Source: Candidatus Manganitrophus noduliformans (GTDB lineage: Bacteria; Nitrospirota; Nitrospiria; SBBL01; Manganitrophaceae). From it: a stretch of DNA of 64,000 nucleotides. The notes under the pieces are model-generated. The model was not told where the DNA came from and made no database searches. It saw nothing but the letters and a program-made list of their open reading frames with translations. A program made the translations under genes and the position numbers. Positions 26,890-35,420 of this stretch are shown here, one piece after another. The stretch covers positions 434,001-498,000 of the forward strand of contig NZ_VTOW01000002.1 in assembly GCF_012184425.1 (NCBI RefSeq). Direction: 5' to 3'. Within the stretch, counting starts at the first letter, position 1; the number at the start of each line of letters is the position of its first letter.

Positions 26890-28400
26890 TCTTCATCTCC
26901 GTTGAGCTGTTCCAGAAATGCCTGGACCAATTCGGGATAGCTATCAAAAGGCTCCATCACTCGAAGCCGCTCGACAGCAGTAGAGCGCGGAACCTTCGAA
27001 ATCACCATAGCCCGGTATACCTGGCTGATCAGATCCAGAATTTCTTTTGAGGGAGCGCCTTCAAAAGGAGTTGAGTGTTTATCCGGATCTTCAGAGTTTG
27101 TTAAGGCAACGAGCGGAGCAGGCACAGTTTCCTCTACCATCCTCAAAAGTTGTTCGACTATCTTCTCATGCGTTTTCAACGCCTGCTTGATCAAGGGATG
27201 ATCACGATTCACCCGGTAGAAATATTTTCCGTGTTTCGCTTTCTGCTGCCAGACAAAAACGTATCCCTGAGAGCTCGCTCTCGCTATAACTCTTCCCCGG
27301 TGGCGATAAATGTCGCTGGCACGTTTGCGTGTCACGTCAGCGATGTACTTCAGCTCCTTTCGCAGAACATCGGGTGGCCTGGCTTTCGATTTTGTTACAT
27401 CAATTTCCCACTCCTGATCCATCGTGTTCGGAATGTCCAGCTGGATGCGTGCCAGTTTAAAATGTTCTTCTTTGGCCATTGACAGACCAAGCCAGTCCCC
27501 TGGAACCAAGAGACGCTCATTTCGATAGACATAAAAACCCTGATGCAGATTCCAGCCTCTAAGACCAGCGGCCCTGACATGTTTCTCTGGAGTCAACTTT
27601 GAAATGTGCGGCAACACATATGGAATAACTTTTATATCTTTCTGAAAATGCATTATTCTTTCATCACCTATTTGCTGCGTCGCCTTCTCTGACTTTAAAA
27701 ACGGATCCCACGGCTCGACTTTATTGTTGTTAACGAAAATTTTGAGTCGCCCTGTACCTTCCATAAAGCGATGAAAAACCATCGCGAGGTGTTTTTCAAC
27801 TCCTTCAATGCGGCCGTGGAAAAATCGCTTGTGGTTTTCGTCATCGACGTTTTGTCCTTTTACAACTCTATCCATCTGCTCCCACAGAACTGTTGTTCCC
27901 TGTCCGAAATTGCTCAGTCTCTGAAAATAGATTTCACTTTTCTCGCCGGCTTCCCGGAGCAATAACCATTTATTTTTAGTAGCGATAAAATCAAGGTCCC
28001 AGCAACGTGTCGCCGATTTCTTGATACCGGTTTTCGATCGAACTGTAAAACGGCGACATTGTGAGAACGAAGCTGTCTTTAAACCGAGGCCGTATCTCCC
28101 GAGGTCTTTGGGATCTCGGTTTTCTAAGGGATTACGACTGCCGGGGCGCATAGCATTGATGAGTCTTTCCTCACTCATGCCGCAGCCATCATCAGTAACA
28201 GAAATAGTGGAATTTTCTCCGCCCCAATTGAAATCCACCCATACGTTTTTGGCACCGGCAAATATGCTATTATCCACAAGATCTGCTATCGCGCTTGGTA
28301 GTTCATATCCGAATGCACGAAGTGACTCACTCATTGAAGCTGCGTGAGGCTCAGCTAAATCACACTGTTTCTCTTGGGGCTCTTTATATTTTGTAGCCAT
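26886..28400 (-). CDS. MORC/MutL-like GHKL ATPase
   Basis: The 504-residue protein has the GHKL ATP site: AIADLVDNSIFAGA (N-box Asn44), VTDDGCGM (70-75) and GRYGLGLKTAS (~101-111). The remainder, with a transducer-like region and a basic C-terminal half, resembles prokaryotic MORC-type ATPases found in restriction-modification-like operons. It probably acts as an ATP-driven DNA clamp or sensor for the nuclease partners. It is the first gene of the defence operon, with its promoter ~90 bases upstream, and is coupled to Z1 by a four-base overlap. Confidence 0.88.
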   Translation of the reverse strand: MATKYKEPQEKQCDLAEPHAASMSESLRAFGYELPSAIADLVDNSIFAGAKNVWVDFNWGGENSTISVTDDGCGMSEERLINAMRPGSRNPLENRDPKDLGRYGLGLKTASFSQCRRFTVRSKTGIKKSATRCWDLDFIATKNKWLLLREAGEKSEIYFQRLSNFGQGTTVLWEQMDRVVKGQNVDDENHKRFFHGRIEGVEKHLAMVFHRFMEGTGRLKIFVNNNKVEPWDPFLKSEKATQQIGDERIMHFQKDIKVIPYVLPHISKLTPEKHVRAAGLRGWNLHQGFYVYRNERLLVPGDWLGLSMAKEEHFKLARIQLDIPNTMDQEWEIDVTKSKARPPDVLRKELKYIADVTRKRASDIYRHRGRVIARASSQGYVFVWQQKAKHGKYFYRVNRDHPLIKQALKTHEKIVEQLLRMVEETVPAPLVALTNSEDPDKHSTPFEGAPSKEILDLISQVYRAMVISKVPRSTAVERLRVMEPFDSYPELVQAFLEQLNGDEE

Positions 28401-28486
28401 GGGTTTTGGTAAATGGGCTGGTCTATTTCCGCAGCAATCTATCCTGCCGGAACCTTATACCTGGATTTAAGTAATGATAGCAAAAT

Positions 28487-28515
28487 ATTTTAGATTAATT
28501 AGATTTTTATAGCAA
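28487..28515 (-). promoter_or_regulatory. Putative promoter of the defence operon
   Basis: On the minus strand TTGCTA (28515-28510) and TAAAAT (28492-28487) are separated by 17 bases within an AT-rich stretch. The leader to the GHKL start codon at 28400 is about 80 bases. The -10 is AT-rich by composition, so a chance match is possible. Confidence 0.4.
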
Positions 28516-29106
28516 TCCCTTATTGGATCATTCTCATTTAGTCCTATTTTTTTGTCCAGATGTACTTTAACGTCTATTTTTCATCTGGTCCAAATTACAC
28601 GAGCCGTTTCAGGTCCGAATAGAACAGAACGGTATGGCTGCATGAGTTGCCTCTTTTTTGTAGTTATATTTTTGGTCCCAGCTTCCAACGGTCCTTGCCT
28701 ATAAGGCTTCTTACCAGAAATAAAAGAGTTAAATACCGAGATAATATTTTCAGAACTCCGACCAATCAAAAGTCAGGCTCCGTGCTTCCACTTCAAATGA
28801 GTGAGGATTTTGGGAACAGAAAATCCGGAGCAAGACTTCCCGATTCAACCCGAATTTTCTGAACGGAATAAATTTAGGTTAGAGGAAAATTTGAATCGGA
28901 AGGGACTGATCGGTTATCACAAGATACTGATGCTTTATCACAGAAGAAGAAAAAAGGTAGAAAATTATCTTTTTGGACTGTAACCATTTTGTAACCATCT
29001 CAACCAATCTCCATCCAATTCCACCCAACTGGGGCCAACTCGTGAAAACCTCAGAAATCTTTATAAGATCAGTATTTTATTGGTTTTACAAGTAATTGTG
29101 AGGACT
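28516..29106. other. Gene-free island border region
   Basis: Short open frames occur (for example a 60-codon one at 28801-28983) but have no ribosome site or family resemblance. The stretch is AT-rich and leads into the phased repeats and the half tRNA gene at the island edge. Confidence 0.4.
28984..29040. repeat. Helically phased CCA(A)-containing short repeats
   Basis: The trinucleotide CCA, usually within CCAATCT/CCAATTC/CCAACT, begins at 28984, 28995, 29004, 29015, 29025 and 29035. This is a spacing of 9-11 bases that puts all copies on one face of the helix. It lies ~90 bases inside the truncated tRNA gene, where integrase arm-binding sites often lie. Confidence 0.5.
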
Positions 29107-29136
29107 TTTAGGAAATGCTTTTTTAGGTTTAGGAAA
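29107..29136. repeat. Direct repeat TTTAGGAAA at the island junction
   Basis: The nine-base sequence TTTAGGAAA occurs at 29107-29115 and again at 29128-29136, where it forms the anticodon loop region of the half tRNA gene. It may be part of a recombination core. Confidence 0.45.
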
Positions 29137-29167
29137 CCGCTGCTCTATCCGCCTGAGCTACGGGGGC
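29126..29167 (-). other. Truncated tRNA-Arg(CCU): 5' half only, probable island attachment site
   Basis: Reading leftwards from 29167, the sequence gives acceptor strand GCCCCCG, linker TA, D-arm GCTC...GAGC, then anticodon stem GCGGT with loop TTCCTAA (anticodon CCT) and only the ACC of the 3' stem. After this the sequence diverges, so the variable arm, T arm and 3' acceptor are missing. A tRNA gene cut exactly in its anticodon arm at a GC-content boundary is typical of tyrosine-recombinase integration. I did not find the 3' half elsewhere in the window. Confidence 0.7.
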
Positions 29168-29250
29168 ATTTGAAAGAAAGGAAGGCGCGCCGTTTGTAAG
29201 GTTGAAATGCGGCGACGGTCGGCAGATTGTGCCATAGTTGCGCCGGCGAA

Positions 29251-30027
29251 TCAAGCAGGCGGCGCGGATGACGGGGAAGAGACGACTTCCGGATTTTCGG
29301 CGGGGATCGCTTTCCTCCGCTTCATCGCCAGGATCACCCCCAAAAAGAGATTGACCCCGGCCAGAACCGCCAACGGCCAATCAAGCGGCGTCGATCGCGC
29401 CCCGATGAGGGCGATGACCAGCAGGACCGACGCGCTTCCGATGAAAAGTTTCAGGTTGACCCGCGGATAGATGAAGGTCAGCAGGCCCAAAAGAAAGGTG
29501 GAGGTCGGATTCATCAGCGCGCCGAACGGCGAATCCCAGAGCCCTTTGATGCCGAGGAAGACGAATTCACCCGGCTGCCCCCCTTGTTGGAACGGGTAAA
29601 CGAATCCCCAGAGGACAACGGGGAGAACCAGGTAGCTCCACCACCGGACCTTCCGAAAATCAAAATCGTTTTGCGGCGCCTTCGCCTCCGAAAACCAAAG
29701 GAAGATCAAAAGACTGGTCAGCATAAAATGAAGACCGGAGAGACCGAAACTGATCCCCGGAATCCAGAATGGGATGCCGCTCTCGACGGTCCGGCCGAAG
29801 GAGGCGGGGCCCAATTTGCCGAGCTGCACCCAGAGCCAGCCGAACGGGAAGAAGAGAAACATCACATAATGGAGGGTGATGAACCACTCGAAAGGGGAGC
29901 GAAACTGATTTCCAAACAAAACGAGGCGATTGACCAGAATAACGTAGGCGAGATGGAATATCGGAATGATCGGCTGCATCATCACGAGATACTCGCCAAG
30001 CCCCTTTGCCACGTAAGCGTCCAACAT
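29251..30027 (-). CDS. Polytopic membrane protein, unknown function
   Basis: The 258-residue protein has about seven hydrophobic helices (for example IPIFHLAYVILVNRLVLFG, FITLHYVMFLFFPFGWLWV, FMLTSLLIFLWFSE, VLLVIALIGA) and short polar loops. There is no recognisable catalytic motif. ATG 30027 is preceded by GGAGAGG at good spacing; an upstream extension is not hydrophobic and lacks a ribosome site. It follows the DJ-1-like gene by 26 bases and is probably co-transcribed with it. Confidence 0.7.
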   Translation of the reverse strand: MLDAYVAKGLGEYLVMMQPIIPIFHLAYVILVNRLVLFGNQFRSPFEWFITLHYVMFLFFPFGWLWVQLGKLGPASFGRTVESGIPFWIPGISFGLSGLHFMLTSLLIFLWFSEAKAPQNDFDFRKVRWWSYLVLPVVLWGFVYPFQQGGQPGEFVFLGIKGLWDSPFGALMNPTSTFLLGLLTFIYPRVNLKLFIGSASVLLVIALIGARSTPLDWPLAVLAGVNLFLGVILAMKRRKAIPAENPEVVSSPSSAPPA

Positions 30028-30053
30028 GGAAAACCTCTCCGCCAAAACCGCCC

Positions 30054-30602
30054 CTATAACCGCGCCATCACCCCCAGGTTCACCTCTTTTGCTTTTTCTT
30101 CCCCGGCCAGCAGCCGGACCAATTCGAAAGCAAACTCCATTGCCGTGCCGGGAGAGCGGCTTGTCACCCATCTACCGTCGACCACCACCCGCGCCTCGGA
30201 ATAGTCGGCCCCTCCCATCCGCTCCCGCACCGAAGGATGGCTCGTCGCTTTCTTTCCGTTGAGAAACCCGGCCGCGGCGAGAATCGACGGGGCGGCGCAG
30301 ATCGCCGAGATGTATCTCTCTTTCGCCGCCGCCTCTTTCAAAATCCGCCCGACCCGTTCATCCTCGGCGAGGTGGTTGGTGCCGGGCTGCCCGCCGGGCA
30401 ACACGATCATGTGATAATCGCCGCCGGCGACCTTGTCGATCGACAGATCGGCGAGGAGCCTCACCTTCCGGGAGCCTTCGATCGCCCCCTCCACCGTCCC
30501 GGCGACCGTTACCTCGACGGCGGCCCGGCGGAGAATGTCGATGATCGTGACCGCCTCGATCTCTTCGAACCCGGGCGCCAAAAGAATCAACACGCGCTTC
30601 AT
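30054..30602 (-). CDS. DJ-1/PfpI family protein
   Basis: The 182-residue protein has the class I amidotransferase-like fold of the DJ-1 family: VLILLAPGFEEIEAVTIIDI with the conserved Glu, IVLPGGQPG, and the nucleophile elbow ISAICAAPSILAAAG with Cys. Members act in glyoxal/methylglyoxal detoxification, protein deglycation or oxidative stress; which applies here cannot be read off. Its ATG at 30602 overlaps the stop of the upstream DUF1284 gene by four bases. Confidence 0.92.
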   Translation of the reverse strand: MKRVLILLAPGFEEIEAVTIIDILRRAAVEVTVAGTVEGAIEGSRKVRLLADLSIDKVAGGDYHMIVLPGGQPGTNHLAEDERVGRILKEAAAKERYISAICAAPSILAAAGFLNGKKATSHPSVRERMGGADYSEARVVVDGRWVTSRSPGTAMEFAFELVRLLAGEEKAKEVNLGVMARL

Positions 30603-31054
30603 GACAATCTCTCCCGATGTTGAACGACGCTCAACGCGTCGATCCCTTCCCGGCAATACCCCAACGGCAGCCAGGAACAGGCGCCGCAAATCGCGCCGAG
30701 ATCCCCCCCTTCGATATGCGCGGCGATCCGATGAAGAATCTCTCCCCACGGAAGGACCTCCCCTTCCGCGATGCCCAATCGCGCCATCACCGCTTGGTCC
30801 TGACGATGCATCGCCGCTTCAAAACCGGGCCCCTTCAGATGGCAGCCGTCCGGATGGAGATGCGGACAGACGCTGCAGATCTCATCGGGCCGGGCGATTA
30901 CTTGAACGGGGGTCTTCGGATCGGTCGAGAGACGGCGGTGAATCGCCCCCATGTTCTCGACGAAGGCGGGACTGTACCCCTCCCCGCGAAACCCCAGCAG
31001 GCAGAGAAGGGTGTGGGCGCGAACAGTCAAAAGATTGGAACGGCCGGTCGACAT
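30599..31054 (-). CDS. DUF1284-family cysteine-rich protein
   Basis: The 151-residue protein matches DUF1284: VRAHTLLCLLGFRGEGYSPA near the N-terminus, then a Cys/His cluster (EICSVCPHLHPDGCHLKG) and a second pair (AICGACSWLPLGYC) that could bind iron-sulfur or zinc. The biochemical role is unknown. It overlaps the DJ-1 gene (ATGA), so the two are probably made together. No strong ribosome site precedes ATG 31054. Confidence 0.82.
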   Translation of the reverse strand: MSTGRSNLLTVRAHTLLCLLGFRGEGYSPAFVENMGAIHRRLSTDPKTPVQVIARPDEICSVCPHLHPDGCHLKGPGFEAAMHRQDQAVMARLGIAEGEVLPWGEILHRIAAHIEGGDLGAICGACSWLPLGYCREGIDALSVVQHRERLS

Positions 31055-31094
31055 AGAGAAATTTTATTCTTCGGGATACGATTTGTCAAAAAGA

Positions 31095-31517
31095 TTAGTA
31101 GTAAAGGAACTCAGCATAGAGATTCTGAATCCCGGCGATGTGCCCCTTTTGCTCTTCGAGGTGGCGAAAGAGAAGTGAACGGAGATCCTCCGCCTCGGTC
31201 CGCTTCAGCGCTTCCTGGTAGGAGTAGTAAAGCCGCTCTTCCTTCTGGAAGAAAAAATCGAGAAGATCGTGCGTCTCATCAGACGCGGGATCGGTCGGCG
31301 CGGGAGCCGCCGACCGGCCTGCAACGGCCCCCCGCTTCTCGATCTCCTTCTCCAGCGCTTCGATATGTTTCCACCCCTCCCCGACCCACCCGCGAATCTT
31401 CTCACGCAAAACCGGCGGATGAAGCAGCGGAAGATAAGCGGTATAGGCTGAACTCAACTGCCGCTCTTCTATTAACAGTCCTTGCAACAGCCCTTGGACG
31501 GCGTTCAATTCCGGCAT
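31095..31517 (-). CDS. Helical ferritin/rubrerythrin-like protein, uncharacterised
   Basis: The 140-residue protein is nearly all helical, with E and H residues at ferritin-like spacings: GLLIEERQLSSAYTAYL, GWKHIEALEKEIEKRG, FFFQKEERLYYSYQEAL, FRHLEEQKGHIAGI. A diiron site is plausible but not proven; Pro/Ala-rich sequence separates the two halves. It starts 11 bases after the ftsH stop, with a GAGGAAA ribosome site, so it is co-expressed with FtsH. Confidence 0.65.
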   Translation of the reverse strand: MPELNAVQGLLQGLLIEERQLSSAYTAYLPLLHPPVLREKIRGWVGEGWKHIEALEKEIEKRGAVAGRSAAPAPTDPASDETHDLLDFFFQKEERLYYSYQEALKRTEAEDLRSLLFRHLEEQKGHIAGIQNLYAEFLYY

Positions 31518-31528
31518 CCGTTTCCTCG

Positions 31529-33415
31529 CTACTCCCCGACGGCCCGCGGGCGCGGCGGTTCGGGAAAAGTAAGATCGACCGGGCGGGCGTCTTCGTCTTT
31601 CTTCGGTTTGCCGCTTCCGCGAACAATCTCTCGAAGCGCCTCCCCTTCGATCACCTCTTTTTCGAGAAGAAGTTTTGCAATCGCCTCCAGTTCGCCCCGA
31701 TGGTCCTCAAGAAGGTGATGGACGCGGGCATAGGTCTGGTCCATGATCTCCTTGACCTCTTGATCGATCGACTTGGCCAGCTCTTCGCTGTAATCCTTGG
31801 CGCCGGGCGGGGCGCCGTCCACCGGCACCATCCGGCGGGGGCGCTCGAAGGAGACCAGCCCCAGCTTCTCGCTCATCCCGAATTCGCGAACCATGCTCCG
31901 GGCGATATCGGTCGCGCGGGTCAAATCGTTCTGCGCCCCGGTCGAAATCTCGCCGAAAATGATCTCCTCGGCCACCCGCCCCCCGAGCAACACCGCCAGC
32001 CGATCGTGCAGTTCGCTCTTCGTCATCAGATAACGATCCTCCGTCGGGAGTTGAAGGGTGTAGCCGAGGGCGGCGATGCCGCGGGGGATGATGGAGATCC
32101 GATGGACCGGATCGGCGTTCGGCACCAGCGCCGCCACCAGGGCATGCCCCGATTCGTGATAAGCGACATACTCTTTCTCCTTCTTGCTCATCACCCGCTT
32201 TTTCTTCTCAAGGCCGGTCGTCATCCGGTTGATCGCCTCTTCGAAATCATCCATTTCCACATGGTCCTTGTTGCTGCGCGCCGCCAGGAGCGCCGCCTCA
32301 TTGACGACGTTGGCCAGGTCGGCCCCGACGAATCCCGGGGTCCGGGTGGCGAGCAATTTGATGTCGGCCTTCGGATCGAGCTTGACGTTGCGGGTGTGAA
32401 CTTTCAAGATCTCTTCACGCTCGCGAACGTCGGGGCGATCGACTAGGATCTGGCGGTCGAACCGTCCCGGCCGGAGCAGCGCCGGATCGAGGATCTCCGG
32501 GCGGTTGGTCGCCGCCATGATGATGACCCCTTTCCTCGGATCGAACCCGTCCATCTCCACCAGAAGCTGGTTGAGCGTCTGGTCCTGCTCCGCATGGCCC
32601 CCACCGAGCATCCCGGCGCCGCGCGCCCGCCCCAGAGCGTCAAGTTCATCGATGAAGATGATGCAGGGGGCCTTCTCCTGCGCCTGCGCGAAAAGATCCC
32701 GGACGCGCGCCGCGCCGACTCCGACGAACATCTCGACGAACTCCGATCCGCTCATCGAGAAGAAAGGGACCTTCGCCTCTCCCGCAACCGCGCGCGCCAG
32801 GAGGGTCTTTCCCGTTCCGGGAGGGCCGACCAGCAGGACCCCCTTCGGGATCCGTCCGCCGAGACGCTGGAACTTCTGCGGTTGCCGGAGAAACTCGACC
32901 ACCTCCATCAACTCTTCTTTCGGCTCGTCCGCGCCGGCGACGTCGTTGAAGCTGACCTGGATGTCCTTCTCCGCGAAGACCTTGGCGCGGGCCCGGCCAA
33001 AGGTCATAAACCCTTGCCCACCCCCTCCTCCCGCCATTCTTCTTGCGAAGAGGCTCCAGATAAAGAGAATGACCGCGAACGGCAGCACCCAAAAGAGGAC
33101 GATGTCTCTGAGCCAACCGCTCTGAATCTCCCCCGTGATCTGGACATTCTGGTCTTCCAGCTCCGAGGTGAGATTGGGATCGTCCACACGAACGGTGCTG
33201 AACGGCTCCTCTTTTCCCGAAGCTTCGATCTTCACCCCTTCGATGGCGTCTCTGGAAATCACGACCTCCTTGACCTTTCCCTCTCGAAGAAGGCGCTTAA
33301 AATCGCTGTAGGAGATCTGACCGGTTTGAGGGCTGAAGAAGAAAAACGGCAGAACGGTGACGATGAAGAGAATCGCGAAAAGTGTCCAACCTGGAAATTC
33401 TTTTTTCTGCGGCAT
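31529..33415 (-). CDS. ftsH: ATP-dependent membrane zinc protease FtsH
   Basis: The 628-residue protein has two N-terminal membrane helices ([16 protein letters not shown] and [20 protein letters not shown]) flanking a periplasmic domain. An AAA+ domain has [16 protein letters not shown], the pore motif [17 protein letters not shown] and the second region of homology. The M41 protease has zinc motif HESGH. FtsH degrades misfolded membrane and regulatory proteins. ATG 33415 is chosen because GGAGG precedes it by five bases; a 13-residue longer frame lacks a ribosome site. Length and motifs are normal. Confidence 0.97.
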   Translation of the reverse strand: MPQKKEFPGWTLFAILFIVTVLPFFFFSPQTGQISYSDFKRLLREGKVKEVVISRDAIEGVKIEASGKEEPFSTVRVDDPNLTSELEDQNVQITGEIQSGWLRDIVLFWVLPFAVILFIWSLFARRMAGGGGGQGFMTFGRARAKVFAEKDIQVSFNDVAGADEPKEELMEVVEFLRQPQKFQRLGGRIPKGVLLVGPPGTGKTLLARAVAGEAKVPFFSMSGSEFVEMFVGVGAARVRDLFAQAQEKAPCIIFIDELDALGRARGAGMLGGGHAEQDQTLNQLLVEMDGFDPRKGVIIMAATNRPEILDPALLRPGRFDRQILVDRPDVREREEILKVHTRNVKLDPKADIKLLATRTPGFVGADLANVVNEAALLAARSNKDHVEMDDFEEAINRMTTGLEKKKRVMSKKEKEYVAYHESGHALVAALVPNADPVHRISIIPRGIAALGYTLQLPTEDRYLMTKSELHDRLAVLLGGRVAEEIIFGEISTGAQNDLTRATDIARSMVREFGMSEKLGLVSFERPRRMVPVDGAPPGAKDYSEELAKSIDQEVKEIMDQTYARVHHLLEDHRGELEAIAKLLLEKEVIEGEALREIVRGSGKPKKDEDARPVDLTFPEPPRPRAVGE

Positions 33416-33798
33416 GAGTGCCTCCAAAGGAGAGAAAAGCGGCGAACGCTCCATTTTTTGGAATAATTCATTATAACATAGATGTCTTTTGCAATTCAGG
33501 GTCCCGCGTGCAGGTTCTCGACCTCGACTTGTTCCTTTTTTTCACAGGTTGCATCCGGTGATCGCAAGCGCCTATCCCAAACTCATCCTTTTTTGTATCC
33601 CCTTACGTTATGTCCGGTCGATGACTGTGCAAAATGTACATGCCCACTCCTCTCTCCATTGCTCGACTTCATCCCTCGTTGACCTGCGTCTTCCTTTTAT
33701 ATGGTTATATGGGCCTTCAAAACCCCGCTTTGCGACGGTCTATGAATTGCACTCAACCTCCTCATTGGGAATACTCTCAACTCTATAGGAGGACCATC
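33416..33798. other. Divergent intergenic region
   Basis: No coding frame is supported upstream of the ribosome site at ~33788. The stretch separates the leftward ftsH operon from the rightward stress-type operon and must hold both promoters. A TTGACC...TATAT-rich segment near 33677-33710 (plus) is a weak promoter candidate. Confidence 0.35.
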
Positions 33799-34029
33799 AT
33801 GCCGGAGAAGAAAAAGCAGGTCAGACGAAAAAAAACGGTCGCGAAATCGCCCGGCCGAAAAAAGGCATCCCCCAGAAGAAGCGGGCTCGGATACCAGATT
33901 AAAAAGGCGACGCCGAAGGCGAAGAAGATGCTGAAGCGGGGAGCCAAGGTTATCGGAAAGCGGGTGCAGGTGATCGGAGAGCGGGCCGGATCTTTGGGGA
34001 ACACCCTTCTGAAAAAGATCCGATCGTAA
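33799..34029 (+). CDS. Small Lys/Arg-rich basic protein
   Basis: The 76-residue protein is strongly basic (EKKKQVRRKKTVAKSPGRKK, ATPKAKKMLKRGAKVIGKRV), like small nucleic-acid-binding or histone H1-tail-like proteins. ATG 33799 follows AGGAGG by six bases; the longer in-frame extension is not protein-like. It is first in a three-gene unit with a BON-domain protein and a glycine-rich stress-type protein, ended by the terminator at 35010-35039. Confidence 0.6.
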   Translation: MPEKKKQVRRKKTVAKSPGRKKASPRRSGLGYQIKKATPKAKKMLKRGAKVIGKRVQVIGERAGSLGNTLLKKIRS

Positions 34030-34047
34030 CAACCGGAGGATGTTGAA

Positions 34048-34440
34048 ATGAACCGAATCGTTTGGATCATTGCAGTTCTCTTTGTATTGACCGGCGGGCC
34101 GGCCGATGCGGTGGAGAAGGAAGGTCCGTCCGTCGCGCCGGACAACAGCGAGATCAACCAGAGGGACCGGGGCTCCTCGGCCGTGACGCCGGAGGTGCAA
34201 GGCACCGACCCCGCCGACGTCGAGACCACCCGTAAAATTCGGAAAAAGATCACGGAAGATGATTCCCTCTCCACCACGGCGAAGAATGTAAAAATCATCA
34301 CGCAGGAGGGAAAGGTGACCCTTCGCGGACCGGTCAACAGCCCGGCCGAAAAAGAGAAGATCGCCGAGAAGGCGGAGCAGATCGCCGGGGCGGGAAAAGT
34401 TGAGAATGAGCTGGAGGTCAAATCCTCCACAATGAGATAA
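34048..34440 (+). CDS. Periplasmic BON-domain protein
   Basis: The 130-residue precursor has a signal peptide (IVWIIAVLFVLTGGPADA|VE), then a BON domain (~58-125): KIRKKITEDDSLSTTAKNVK, ITQEGKVTLRGPVNSPAEKE and KVENELEV. BON domains (OsmY-like) bind phospholipid or stabilise the envelope and are usually stress-induced. GGAGG precedes the ATG. It lies 18 bases after the basic-protein gene and 11 before the next gene. Confidence 0.85.
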   Translation: MNRIVWIIAVLFVLTGGPADAVEKEGPSVAPDNSEINQRDRGSSAVTPEVQGTDPADVETTRKIRKKITEDDSLSTTAKNVKIITQEGKVTLRGPVNSPAEKEKIAEKAEQIAGAGKVENELEVKSSTMR

Positions 34441-34451
34441 GGAGATCACGG

Positions 34452-34988
34452 ATGGCGAAGAAAGCAGTCGTTGGCATTTTCGATAGTCCCTACCAGGCGG
34501 AGAGCTGCCTCAATCGTCTCAACGCCGCGGGGTTCGCGCCGACCGATATTTCTGTCCTGACCCCCGATAAGGAGGGGGTTCGGGATTTCATTCACAAAAA
34601 AGCGACCAAAGCCCCGGAAGGGGTCGCCACCGGCGCAACCACCGGCGGGGTGATCGGCGGGGTCGCCGGCTGGCTGGTCGGGATCGGCTCGCTCGCGATC
34701 CCGGGAGTCGGCCCCTTCATCGCCGCGGGGCCCATTATGGCGGCGCTCGGCGGCGCCGCCATCGGCGCCGCGACCGGGGGGATTGCAGGGGGACTGATCG
34801 GACTCGGAATCCCCGAATACGAAGCCAAACAGTATGAGGCAAAGGTCAAAGAAGGGGGAATCTTAATCTCCGTCCATTGCGAAACATCCGAAGAGGTCGA
34901 TCGCGCCAAGGAAATTTTCAGAGAAAGCGGCGCGCGGGACATCTCGACGACCGGGGAGGAAGGGGTCTCCCGGAGGGAAGCGGCTTAA
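34452..34988 (+). CDS. Glycine-zipper stress-type protein (17M/YflT-like)
   Basis: The 178-residue protein begins like general-stress 17M/YflT proteins (AVVGIFDSPYQAESCLNRLN, FAPTDISVLTPD). A central Gly/Ala-rich hydrophobic block follows (~55-120: GATTGGVIGGVAGWLVGIGS, IPGVGPFIAAGP), able to insert in a membrane. A C-terminal ferredoxin-like half (GGILISVHCETSEEVDRAKE) ends the protein. Function is not established; the context with BON suggests an envelope or stress role. Confidence 0.75.
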   Translation: MAKKAVVGIFDSPYQAESCLNRLNAAGFAPTDISVLTPDKEGVRDFIHKKATKAPEGVATGATTGGVIGGVAGWLVGIGSLAIPGVGPFIAAGPIMAALGGAAIGAATGGIAGGLIGLGIPEYEAKQYEAKVKEGGILISVHCETSEEVDRAKEIFRESGARDISTTGEEGVSRREAA

Positions 34989-35009
34989 ACCAATTGAAGC
35001 GGGACAACG

Positions 35010-35039
35010 GCGGGCCGGGAAAACTCGGCCCGCTTTTTT
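35010..35039 (+). terminator. Intrinsic terminator of the stress-type operon
   Basis: A seven-base GC stem (CGGGCCG with CGGCCCG) and a short loop are followed by six T residues, 22 bases after the operon's last stop. It may also block transcription coming from the facing holin-family gene. Confidence 0.8.
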
Positions 35040-35040
35040 G

Positions 35041-35409
35041 TTAATATTCGGAATGGGGCCGCGCGATATCCTCGATGAAGAAAGACATGACGCTGCTGAT
35101 GATGGAGAGGAGAAGCGCGCCGAGCACCGCAGACCAGAAGCCCGAGACCGTAAATCCCCGGACCACCTGGGCGGCCAGCGCCAGCATCGCGCCGTTGAGG
35201 ATCAAGGTGAAGAGGCCGAGGGTCAAGATGTTGATCGGAAGGGTCAAAATGAGAAGGATCGGGCGGATGATCGCGTTGATGATCCCGAGGACCGCCGCCG
35301 CGATGAGCGCGGGAAGCGCCCCCTCGACCTCGATCCCCTCCAGGGCATAGGAGATCAAGAACAGCCCCCCCGCGTTCACCAGCCACCGGATCAAAATTCC
35401 GCGGAACAA
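35041..35409 (-). CDS. Phage holin family 4-type small membrane protein
   Basis: The 122-residue protein has four transmembrane helices (WLVNAGGLFLISYAL, LIAAAVLGIINAIIRPILLI, ILTLGLFTLILNGAMLALAA, VLGALLLSIISSVMSFFI) and matches the phage_holin_4_2 family (IINAIIRPILLxLTLPINILTLGLF). Despite the name, these are ordinary chromosomal proteins of unknown function. It starts 11 bases after the carbonic anhydrase-like gene stop and is likely co-transcribed. Confidence 0.88.
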   Translation of the reverse strand: MFRGILIRWLVNAGGLFLISYALEGIEVEGALPALIAAAVLGIINAIIRPILLILTLPINILTLGLFTLILNGAMLALAAQVVRGFTVSGFWSAVLGALLLSIISSVMSFFIEDIARPHSEY

Positions 35410-35420
35410 TCGTCGCCTCC

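Noticed and set aside
28801-28983. 60-codon rightward frame near the island border
   Set aside because: No ribosome site, no family resemblance, AT-rich junction DNA; too weak to call.
29251-30171. Extended N-terminus of the polytopic membrane protein
   Set aside because: The region upstream of ATG 30027 overlaps the DJ-1-like gene, lacks a ribosome site and is not hydrophobic.
31095-33466. Long plus-strand open frames opposite ftsH
   Set aside because: Antisense shadows; ftsH is unambiguous and these have no domain or ribosome site.
35041-35409. Holin-type gene as evidence of a prophage
   Set aside because: This holin_4_2-type family is commonly chromosomal, and no other phage genes surround it.
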